NCBI RefSeq assembly: GCF_032854445.1
Contig: NC_088307.1
Location: 16,690,017 to 16,754,016, forward strand
Length of the DNA stretch: 64,000 nt
Reading direction: 5' to 3'
Source of the DNA: Liolophura sinensis
Taxonomy: Eukaryota; Mollusca; Polyplacophora; Chitonida; Chitonidae
The first letter of the stretch is position 1; each line of letters begins with the position of its first letter. The position numbers and the translations under genes were made by a program. Shown here one piece after another: positions 46,701-58,700 of this stretch. The notes beneath the pieces were generated by a model. It saw nothing but the letters and a program-made list of their open reading frames with translations. It was not told the DNA's origin and made no database searches.

Positions 46701-49700
46701 GACATGCTCTCGGCCAACGTGAGTGGTCGGGGCACCCCTAATATCAGCGGCAGAGACACGCCCCTGTCTCAGGCTGAGAGCGTGGAGGACAGACGAGCCC
46801 CAGATCTGCCTGAGACCGTCCAGAAGTCAAACAGAGAAGACGTCACTGATCGATTTGGGAAGTTCGAAATCCGACCAGAGCTTGAAAGTGAGTTTAAAAA
46901 AAAATTGTCAAAGTTTTCTGTAGGGAACTGCTTTCAGTATAGTCATCCTCACTGTGTGGTGTTTTTGTTGATACTTTGGACTACAGGGAGTATACTGTGG
47001 TGTAGTGGTTAAAGGTTCTTGCCTTTGAATCGACAGGACACCCAAGATGTTTTGTGTCATTCCTGGCCTCGTTACAAATATGGGGTGCAGTTATACACAG
47101 ACATCACGTGTGGGAAAGCCTGAGATCTGCGGTTTTCTGCACCCAGAAAACTGACCTCCGTTATATTTGAAAATTCTGAAGAAGTGGGACATAAATACAT
47201 ACAGTTGTTATTGTATATACTATCCACGATAGTATATTAAATATTCTTAACTAGGGCTGATAAATAATGAAGAGCAGTAAAACAAAGTCATCAAAATGCT
47301 CTGAAAATTTATCATTTAAGATTTTCTCTTGCCTGTTGAAGAGTCCTTCACAATAGGTATGTAACTTTTTGTGATTTATTGAATTTTGCTTACAGATCCT
47401 TTTCCAAACACATGTTGTTGTGTTAAGAAAAGCGAAACCCATTACAGTTTTGTTCTCATTAAGAAGTTAACACGATTAATGCTTTTGTTTGTAGGAGATG
47501 AGGCTAAGTCTACAGTGAGTGAGACCTGGAGTACAGATGTACTGGCCAGTGACTCTGAACCTCCAGAATCAAATCAGATGGAGAGGTTAGAAGAGGTCAC
47601 GGAGGAGATAGTCCGGCAGAACCTGCTCCCAGAGGTCAGTACCCTCAGACTGCAGAGAACAAGCTTCTATTGAGGATTATTTGGATTGTATGTCTTGCAA
47701 TCGGCCAGTTGTCAGAGCAGTTTAATATAATGTATGTCAATCAAGACATATGGGCTGGACCAAGGATCTATTCACTTTTTGATTGGGTAGCATATATGAC
47801 TTTGAACTGGGCCTGTGTGGTGTACAGTTTTGAGTGATGATACATGTATATCAGAAAGGCATAAATATTATACGTGTGTGGACTTTAGTTAAAGCATTGT
47901 CACTGGAAAATGAAAGCGTGTGAACATGTGAATTCAGTCAGTACGCTGAATAATGAAAACTTGTTGGATCATAAATACACAAATGCTGAAGTTATGGGAG
48001 TATGAATAGACAATAATAATAATAATAATAATAATTAGAATAATGTCCACTAAAAATAATAAATCAGCCAGTTAGAATACTTGATATTTATTGAAAGTCC
48101 CATTTTCCTGTTCAAATGCAAGCATATTTGACGGGAGTGGTTATCGGTGTGTAAATCAGTCTGGTGTCACATAAGTCGGTATACTGTGAATCTTCAACAT
48201 TTTCAACGTCTAAAGCACTTTTTTCAAGTGGAATTTATGCATACAGTTATTATGAAATGACACCAAAAATGATTTTGTTTGCGTTGATAAAGATGCAGTC
48301 TTCTTAAAATGTTGCAGCTTATTTCTCTAAACCTCATAGTTCCCTCAGAAAGTTTCAGAATATTGGCCGCAGTGGTCGTTGAAAAGGTTGAAAGAATTAT
48401 TGCACTGATATAGCCCGACATATGTCAGGTTATGTCGGGCTATATCAGTGCAATAATCCGGGTTTAGCCTAACATGTGTCAGGTTATGCCGGTTTAGCCT
48501 AACATATGTCGGGTTATGCCAGGTTTAGCCTGACATGTGTCAGGTTATGCCGGGTTTAGCCTGACATATGTCGGGTTATGCCAGGTTTAGCCTGACATAT
48601 GTCAGGTTATGCCGGGTTTAGCCCGACATACGTCAGGAAAATAACAATGTCAGAAGTAAGATTTCAAGATAAAGATTGAAGGGAGCGATGTCCAGGTTTC
48701 AACAGGTTACGTTACAAGACACAGAGCTGCCTACCTTGGTGACATGACAATATTGCTTCACAGCATGCTGGTGTCAGTGTGCTCGTTTTGACATTTTGTG
48801 GTATATTGAATGTAGATAACTACTTCAGCAGGATTAGTTGTGGTTTGGGGTTGCCAGTATTGCAAAATGATATTCTGTCAGCAGCTTTATCTAAATGTGA
48901 TTACCCCGGTTTCCTCCCTCCATAATGCTGGCCGCCAGCGTATAGGCGAAATATTCTTGAGTGTGGTGTAAAATACAAATTAAATAAATAAATAAGATTA
49001 CTGACATATTTAAAAGGTATGCAGACAGCCCCACCGTGCCATAAAGAGGCCAATGTCATTTTCCAGTAGGACGTCACACTCTTGACGACGTAATTGCATA
49101 AGGACGTAACTCAAAAACTGTATCACTGTAGACTGATATCTGAAATATTGAACCTTCGGTGTGTTGTCTTCGGTAGCCTGCCGGGGAGGTGTCTGAGACA
49201 GCCAGTGAGAGTGCCTGGAGCACTGATGTTCTGGCCAGCGACACCGACGATAAACAGTCAGAACTTCTTACTGACCTGGAACAGTGTAAACTCAGGGCTC
49301 TACATATATCATGATTTAAAACATGGAAAATCAGGATTTTTGGTGGCTTGGCATTATCAAGCATTGAAATTAAGAATAAAGAACAAAGCTGATAGATTCT
49401 CATTGAGAAGCAAGCAGTTGCTTAATGTACTCCTGTATGTATATGAGAGGCAGAAAATTGATCTAATTAGAATCAATTTACATTGCTTTTAAGCTTGTAT
49501 AAGTGTTTATTTATTTCAGATACTGTAGAAAATGTGAATTTTCGTCTGTCTAAAATTTGAGCTAAGGTTTTACGCTAAGTTAGAAGTACTATTGATTGCA
49601 CCTTTTCTCGGATATAACCTTTGAAAAAGTGTCGAAAGATTAATCAGTGTATAGTGTGGTTTCTAAAACAACTTGTGGAGGATTTACTTATGTGTGTGTT

Positions 49701-52700
49701 TATATCAGGATGACATCAGCAGCGTGGAGGAGAGGTCTCGCCCAGGTGAAGATGATCGCGATCTGGATGTGCTGGACTCGGAGGATAACCAAGGCGACGA
49801 GAACAAAGAAGACACACCTCAAGCTTCAGGTAAGCGTTATCAGCATCTTCCCACACAGGGCTCCTTCATCGGCACAGTGTAGGCTTTAAAAGTGGTACTA
49901 TTTTAAGGCCTTTATAAAAATGCATTTTTATAGGTCGAACACAGTAGTTTCAGATATAGTAATGAAATTGGCCAGTTCCACAAATAAGGTTTAATTTTAC
50001 TGGTTGCAGTGTGTAAGTTGAGTTCAGATTTAGGTATGCTTAAAATTTTTGGCTCATGTCAGGGGTTTAAATGTGCGGCCTTAAGGTGATTTCAAAACAT
50101 TTCTGATCTCTTTTGTCTGTTAGATCTGTAATTTTGAGAATTTTGATCCAATACCTAAGCATTTGTTTTTGGATCGGTTGATCAAAACTATATGTGAAGG
50201 TCAAACAAGCAAATTGCACAGTGAATTCGAAATGCTTAAGCTAACCACTGCTGTAAAACCAGGAGGGTTTGTGTAGAATTGAAGGGATTTATGTCTAAAG
50301 AGAAGAATGCATGCTTTGTTTATTAGATATTATCCCATGTGTGTTTCTGTAGGGGGTCAGAGTCCCTCTGAGGATCGTCTGTTAGACAGCTTGGGGGCTG
50401 TTGGAGGGGGTGAAGCTATCTACAGGAAGAAGAGAGTCCTACCAAGGGCATGTATCTCTGACCCAGCCACTGCCCTGAAAACTGGGGTAGACTATGACCG
50501 GGACGATTTCACTATGGAGAGACGACAACACAGCGTCTCCGATATCGTCCAAAACTACCAGCTCAAGTCTAGCACTCCATTCACCATCAGTAAACGACAG
50601 TCAGACAGTTTGAAAACTGCCGAGGGAAAGGTCACGAATTTACTGGCAGCCATGGAAGATAGTTCACCTGCACCCCGGCATAATCAAGCCACCAGACAGG
50701 AGCAGAGGTACATGTATCAGGGGGCGCGGCCCAAAATTCAGATCATGGGGGAAACGACAGACTCAGATATTGGCACTGCCTCTCCGGATCTGGGGTACGA
50801 GAGCCCAGAGGGGGAGAAAGTGGATGCCAAAGTCAGAAAACATAATTTTGACTTGGAACGCCTGGCGCAGACTGACTCTGGCATACTAGTAGCTGATACA
50901 CCTGTAGAAGACTATTTTGCTGTGACTTCTCCCTCAGCAGATGTTCTGTCTGCTGATTCAGTGAAACTCTCCGAACAACAAAATACAAAGCTTGATGCGA
51001 AACGGCTTTCAGCCTCCTTGGCCATGTTTGACCCATTGTCTCCATCGACAGATGATGATGCTGACCTTCTTGAGGGTCCAGGCACAAGTAGTAGCCACAC
51101 CCCCTTAGAGACAGGACCTGCTCATACTTCAAGTAACCGTAGCTCTCAGGCCAGCATGAAGTCAGTAATCATGGCAGACTGTAATGCGAGTGGTCAGATT
51201 GAAAGACAGGGCATTCTACTTCCTGCCAGGCAAGGAAATGGAGTTCCATTAACTGAAGGTCAAGACTTCATCACTGTCAATCAAGAAGATAGGGTGAGAA
51301 GGAGGCGGGACAGCAGTGGCAGTAGCCAATCCACACATTCTGCCAATTTGAATGACCTGTCTGGTAGCAGCCCAAGAGCCGAAACAATTTCACAGAAATC
51401 TGATGAAAAGGTTGGTCACAGTTTTAGAATATTTGTTGGAGGATTTGGGTTTTTTTAAAATAAGATTGGATTTGGACATTAACAGTTTTATCCAAAGGTG
51501 TCGATTTGTCGTATAAAACTTGTCTAATTTGACCAATCAGGTGAAAATATTTATTTGTATGTCAAGTGAGAAGGAAGACTTGAGTAACATTCAGATTTTA
51601 TATGTATTAAAATCAGGCTAAATATTCTTCATCAGGATTCCTTGGACATAGAGTACAGCTCGGAACACGGCAAACGGAAGAAGGGCGGGTTTTTGAACAA
51701 GGTCAAAGAAAAGATTGGAAAAGGTGAGAAAGAATTGTACGATAAGCAATATTAACATGCTGTTAGAATCATTGTCAAAACCAGTTTATTGTGCAGCCTA
51801 CAGTTGTGAACGCCCTGTATTCACACATAGTCCACAGCTTTTCGCCCGCAATGCCACCAGGGCTACATGAATTCCCCATCAAATGTTTTAGTTTTTACCA
51901 GCAGTAGGTAGAGAATCAACAATCAAAAGATAAATCAACAAACTTGGTGAAAGAAGACCAGCATTAGAATTTCAGTTCTTACTATAGCTTAGCGTGTGAA
52001 CAGTGTGTTTTTTGATTGGCCTTGTTAAAACAAAGCTACCTGAAAATTCCCAAGACACTTTGTGGCAGGAATACATTCATAGATGTACACAGACTATTTT
52101 TAGGTGTAAACAGTTGTTTTGATTGCATTTGAAGAAATGAATTAATTTAGCCAATCTTCACAAGTCGGCCTTTCACGTCCTGTACAGTTGGGTATGACCA
52201 TTCCCAGGCAGTACTGTGTTTATGATGAGAAAAGCTCACTGTATCATCCTGACAAATGACGTAGAGCTCAGAGAAACACTGCATTAGAAGCTGATGTTCT
52301 TGCGGTCTAAGCTGATTAGTTCCTTCCTTTATGGATAGCTGGGGAAAATTTCCTGTTTCTGTGTATATCATTCTGTCACAGGGCATTATCGATGATTTAA
52401 ATTTTGTAGCTGTGAAACTTGAGCAATGTGGGTTTTCACATTTGATTCCTCAACACAAAATACACAGTCTGTCTGCCTACCAAGTATGACAATGACTTTT
52501 GTCACCAGTTGCCACAGACCTTTCACTGAGATAAGACTGGTCTTTTCAGATAACATTGCCACACATTTTGATGGGAACCTTTAGCAGTGCATGCTTGTAG
52601 TGTATGCATGGGTGTGACATTTTGACTTCATTGACACACTTGTAATGTTTCCTAGATGAATGTTGAAATAAAATGATTATAACTTAATTTTTGTGGTTTC

Positions 52701-55700
52701 TTGTTTTCAGGCATGAAGAAGAAGGGCTCAAAGATAGATAGAGATGATGGTAGGTGCCATTCCTTCAGGGGTTATAAAGTTCAGAGTGTACCCTAGCCAC
52801 GTACCAGGGAGTTTGACGGTTCAAATCCAGCTCTGTCATATTCTATTGAATTTTGAAGTAGGGATTAAATAAGCCTGCTGATTGCAATCAATATTTTTAT
52901 CATGGATTATCTTTATTGTATATGAGAGGTTTTACGACAACTTTATTATCTGTGGATGTCTGTGATGTAAGTTAGGTTCTCTGATTTGTTAACTGCAAGA
53001 AAGCAACATTTTTTTGTGATATTTTTCAGAAGTCCGATACATGTAACCCACACTTTCTGTAGGCCTGCTACAGTGGTCTAATCATTAGAGAATCTGCCTT
53101 AAAATCAGGAGAATTGGGATCAAACCCAGATCAAGTTATACCAATGACTTCAAAATGGTACTAGGTCTGCCAGCAGCCTGAGGATGGTCGTGGGTTTCCC
53201 CCGGGCTCTGCCCGGTTTCCTCCCACCATAATGCTGGCCGCTGTCGTATAAGTGAAATATTCTTGAGTACGGCGTAAAACACCAATCAAATAAATAAATA
53301 AATATATCAAAATGGTACTTGTTGCTCCTTTGCTTGGTGCTCAGCACTGAGAAGTTAGAGCAATGAAGCAGGACTGGTTGGCCATAATGTGACTGGGTGG
53401 TTACCATGTGACTTGATGGTTACCATGTAACAGGGTGGTTACCATGTAACTCCACCTCCTTGTCTTTGTACATGGACACTTTCTGTAAAGGCCAGAAATG
53501 GCACATCTCATTTGCCTTACGTTAATAGCTTTATTAATAACATGAATATTCATGTCAGTGACTGGTGGAGCTGTACACGTATACCGTTCTACAATGAACT
53601 TGCAAATCCGTCCACAAAGAATGTTTAAGTTCTCTGCCCTCAATTACAGTGGACAGTGTACTGAACCAGGCTTCAGGTGAGGCGGGTGAGTTTGACAGTA
53701 AAGTGTACATACCTGGTCGCGATGAGCCTACCATCATGGTCACTGGTAAGTTTGTCTTATCTTTTTTTTTTAAATGGTTGTATTGAATTGAACCTTGATT
53801 CATAGCTTCATCATGACAAGTTACAGATCAAGTTTGAATGTCGGCTTGTTTTGTCCATTTTCAACAGAGTTATGGCCATTTTTGGTCTGCGGTAAACTTC
53901 GACGTACACTGTAGCTATTATTCTGATGACTGAAAACTGGTAGGGGACATGTATTTTTCCGTAATGTTTGCTAATCTAATGAGAAAAGGATTTAGCTCAA
54001 TTTCCTGACCCATTTTCAGACCATGACATGACATATTGGAACAACTACGTGTTTATGCAGTAGTCCATGGGAGCAGAAACAGAAGAATCAAACTATATTT
54101 GTACATGTACGTTTCATTTCTTCAGAGACAAGTGATGATATACTAGACAAGTACAGGAAAAAGGTGACAAATGGAACAAGCTCACCCCAACAATATGACG
54201 CCATGGAAGGGACCAATCAGAGCAAGGACAAGAGTCACATGACCAAGGATGACGACACGGATGATCCGCCATTTTATGATCCAAACAACATTGAAAACTG
54301 TTACGCTTTCCAAGATGCTAAACGTAAGCTGAGACTAGTGTTGAGCACAGGAGACTTCCAGATGGGCGTGTGCATTGCAGACTTTCTCTTTCCCAGTGGA
54401 GGGCAACTCAGTCCACGAGAACATGATCTCCCTCGTCACGACAATGATCTGGTGAAACTGCTCCGTATGCAGCTGGCCGAAGCGATCAACCTTCAGGATA
54501 AAGACCTGATAGCTCAGCTTCACGAGGCTATTCGCTGCGCCAGACTGTTTGACACTCAAGGGTAGGTGACCTAGTTGTGTACCTAACAATAGTTTGTCAC
54601 ATAAGGTCCTCATGTACTATTGTCCTAAAGAGCTTTATACACACACGTAGTTGTTTGAAAAGGTTGGGGTTTTTTTTTTTTTTTTTTTGGTGCATATTCA
54701 TTGCATCCATTGACTGTGAGATAAAGATTTATAAACAAGTGATGCAATTTTCAGCTGAACTGTGGAACTGCCAGAAAAGTGCTCTTTCATTATAACATTA
54801 TTGTGTAAGAAATTTTAGTATCTTGCAAGTATGATTACAGGAATGGCTCATTGTTAATTCCTCACCAGCACTCAGAGGAGACTGCAGGCCTACCTTAATA
54901 TTGTCTTTTCATCAGTTTGTCACAAAACAGTTTTACAGACTCTGACAACGGTTCATTGTATTAAACTGAAATTTGGTACATGGTTTCACCATGGAAAATT
55001 TCAGATCAAGGTTGAGTTTCAGGCCATTTCGTTCATTTGTAGAAAACTTACGTGAATTTGGGGGTTTTTTTCTGTTCATTATCGGCCTGGATAGCACAAT
55101 TGGTAGAGCATCCACTTCGGGAGTGGTAGATCCAGGATCAATTCTTGATCGAGTCACACCTAAGACTTTAAAAGAGGAAGTTGTAACTTCCTCGCCTGGC
55201 GTTCAGCATGAAGGGAATAGTGCAACGACTGGTTGACCAGTATCAGTATAATGGCTCAGGCGGGATGGCTTACTTGCTTTCGGTAAGTTGTCTCAGTGAA
55301 GCAACACTAGATAAAAGAGCGGTGGAAATCCGTCCTGCAACAAGAAGGTACATTACATACACCCTCAGGATTCCTTCGTCATCATATGACTGAAAAGTTG
55401 TTGAGCAGGAAGTCAAACCCCAAGCACTCACTCACTCTGTTGTTCACTTTTATATGGCTACTATTATGACAACCCGCAGCATGGGACATGTATTGGACTT
55501 TCAGAATGGTGGTTGATATGGGTGTTGAGGGAGTGCCATACATGGGAAGGTTTGCCAGTAACCTGCGGATGGTCGTGGTTTTCCCCCCCGGGCTCTTCCT
55601 GGTTTCCTCCCCCCTATAATGCTGGCTGTTGTAGGAGTGAAATATTCTTGAGTACTGTGCAAAACTGCGCAAATCAAATAAATGAATATTGATAAAGTGT

Positions 55701-58700
55701 TTATTTTGCCACAGATGTAAGAAGCTTCTGAAGGCTTTGCAGGAGGAGTACAGGGTGAGATCAGCCTACATAGCTTACCTGGTCAGGTGTCGCCAGGGCT
55801 TACTGCTCTCTCTCTCACAACTACAGAGACTTCACAGCAGGATCAAACGGTATGTAGTCAAGCCTCCTTACAAAGACAACCGTTCAATCAGATTATTCAG
55901 GATCCAGCATAAAAATCAACAAATAATTTGTTTGAGAAATGTAGCTTTCAAAGCAGCGTACGTATTGAATCCTGCTTCCTATTTGAGCGTATTTCCACCA
56001 GCAATAATTTCCACCACTGTTGTGCTTGTGTAAGTAAACGATCTCTTAGAACTTTAATTAAATATTCAAATAAACCTAAATAGGTCACATTGTAGTCAAA
56101 TGTGCAGGTATTCCAAAAATGAAAGTGATTTTATTTTGCAGTGATAAGGAAGTTTGCTACAAACACTTCACTAACGTCTGCGTGAGACTCTTCATTGAGA
56201 GCAAAGAGAAGGCTGTACTCAAGTTCATGTCAGATTTCCAGAAACTCACCGTCTCAGATGAAAAGGTAACAGTACAACTTAGGAAATATTGCGTATATTT
56301 GTAAATATGAATCTCCTCATTAAGGATATTCTTAGGTTACATAAATACGAATGAACAGCCAGGTGTGTAATGTGGTACAGGCCAGGGCCAGCTTTGCCCA
56401 AAGAGATCGGAGCTACAATCAGATGTAGACCTTGCAGTTGAGTTTGCAGTTGATTGTAAAAATAAATTGTGCTGCTTGTACAAAGGAATTGTTTGCTGAT
56501 TGTAAATTTTTTTATGATCGTGGCAATTGTAAGCCAAGTTTGACTCAAGCCATAATCATTCATTCATTCATTCGTTCCAAATTTGAATCCATAATGGTGG
56601 TCCGGGTTCATGGCTATGTACCCAGTCAACTTTTCTTGCCTTCATTTTCGAAAAGTGTTCTGCATTGTAATGCATCAGCAGTCTAGTTAAGGCAAGTATT
56701 TGCACTGATCGTTCATTTTGGAGCGATTGTGAATATTTACAACAGGATTGAGCCAGTTGTAATTTCTAATTTTAGGTTACAACTATCGTAGCTTATAATA
56801 CCCAGGTTTCATGTACAAGATCTTAAGTGATTTACAATGAACTTACATGAAGGTGTCCGATCCCTGTCTGCGAGCAACCCCTGGTGATGTACATGTACAT
56901 ATAGTTGTGCTTCTGAGGTTCGTGTACATCACGCTACGCAAAGTCATTACCATGGAACTTGAGTGGGTGCAATATATGTGAAGACATTCAGTTATAGTAG
57001 GTTACTGAATGATGCCATGGGTTTACACGTACTTGCATCCAAATTTGTGAGATCTGCCCTAGTTCCTCAGCCTTTTTCATTGCATTTTACGCACTTGGAA
57101 GGAAAACTACATGGGTTGGATTGGCCAGTTCCAGGGTTTCGCAAAAAGGATAATTTTATCAGGCAAGACAGACTAATGCCTTCAGAACATGCTTGAATAT
57201 ACACCTTGCAGACATGTGAAAAGGTTGAAGAATTACAGTTTATGTACAGTGGATTACCATAGAAAATATTCACTCTCACCCTTGCATTGTAACAACATTG
57301 AGTACGGGGAGTAATGAGTAAGGAATGAATAGCCAGGTGTCCGGATTAGGGGGTCATGTGTGGTGTCCTCTCAAAATGAAACAAATATTGTAAAAAACAA
57401 GACTGACTTGAAAATTCTTCAATTGTGTTACAGACTGACCTGGTAGAGAGATTTCTTCAGTTCTTGTACTCGTTCATGGAGAAAGACGGCATGTGGCAAG
57501 GTAAGGAAGAGATGGATGAGATAAAATTACAAAAAGATGCGGTGTATGAATTTTGTTGAGGTATAATTCTTTGTTTTGGTTGTGGTTACATGTGTCTTTC
57601 TTTTTAACATTTAGTATACATAGGGTGTTGCTCTTTGTGTTTGAATGGCAAAGAATAAGTAGTTTACGTTGGAATGCATATATCCTGATTTGTCTCCCCT
57701 TGTTGTGTTGACAGCAGCCAGTGAGTCTCAGCTAGAGGACGCTCGTCTCACCCTGGAGCGGTTCATCATGAGCAGAATTTACAGCCATGCCATGTTTCCT
57801 AACGGGGACGGGGACGTACTGAGGGACCAGTAAGTCACCAGGCAGTTCTCAGCTCTCTCTTACTCCTGTCATCACGGTAATACATTTATGATGGGGCAAG
57901 GGCCCTTGGCTGCTCAGTTTGACATGCCTATCATGAATTGCCAAACAGAACAGGCTTTGGTGTGGGACAGGGAATGTTTCTGATTTTTTTGCCTCCAATG
58001 TTCTTTGGGAGCTTGAGTCCGTATAAAGCAGTCATCAACGCTCCTGTGTGTGGTCTTTCATGAAGTTTTGGGAAGATTACTAGTTTCAGTTAGTATGGTA
58101 TACAGATAGTGCTCACTCTGCAGGTGAAACTCTGTGTCTCGTGTAAAAAAGTTAATTAGCTACTTGCCAGAGGTGAGTGGTTTTCAGAGGGCATACCATT
58201 TTCTATAAAAACAAAATTCAGTGAAACAGCTATCATGTCAGAATTGAGTGCTGGACATAACACCATTCAGTCACTCACTGTGATCACTGTGTCAGATTAG
58301 CCTGGGGCAAGGAATGTGTGGATTTCCCTGCTGTCAATACTTGTGTTGCTATGGTTACCATAAGCAGTTGACACCACTCATGTGGCCGATATGGCCCATG
58401 GTACAGTCATACTTTGGTTGGAAGTCCACATGTCTTCCACCAGTAATGTGTGCATATCTGTACCTCACAAGTGGGAAAGATTGTCAGTAACGTGCCAAAA
58501 TGAGCATGTATGGTACATCCAAAGCATTACACAATGGTTTGAGCAATTTGTTATTCTGCTGTCAGTGTGTGTCTGTACCTTTATATCTGTAAGATTTTGT
58601 TGTGGTGAATGTCTTGTGTGACTGTTATGTTATAAGATTGTGTTGTGGGGAATGTCTTGTGTGACTGTTATGCTGTAAGGTTTTGTTGTGGTGAATGTCT

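Noticed and set aside
52790-52850. tRNA-like box B (GGTTCAAATCC) in a GAPVD1 intron
   Set aside because: No cloverleaf can be drawn around it and no SINE body follows; probably a worn SINE scrap.
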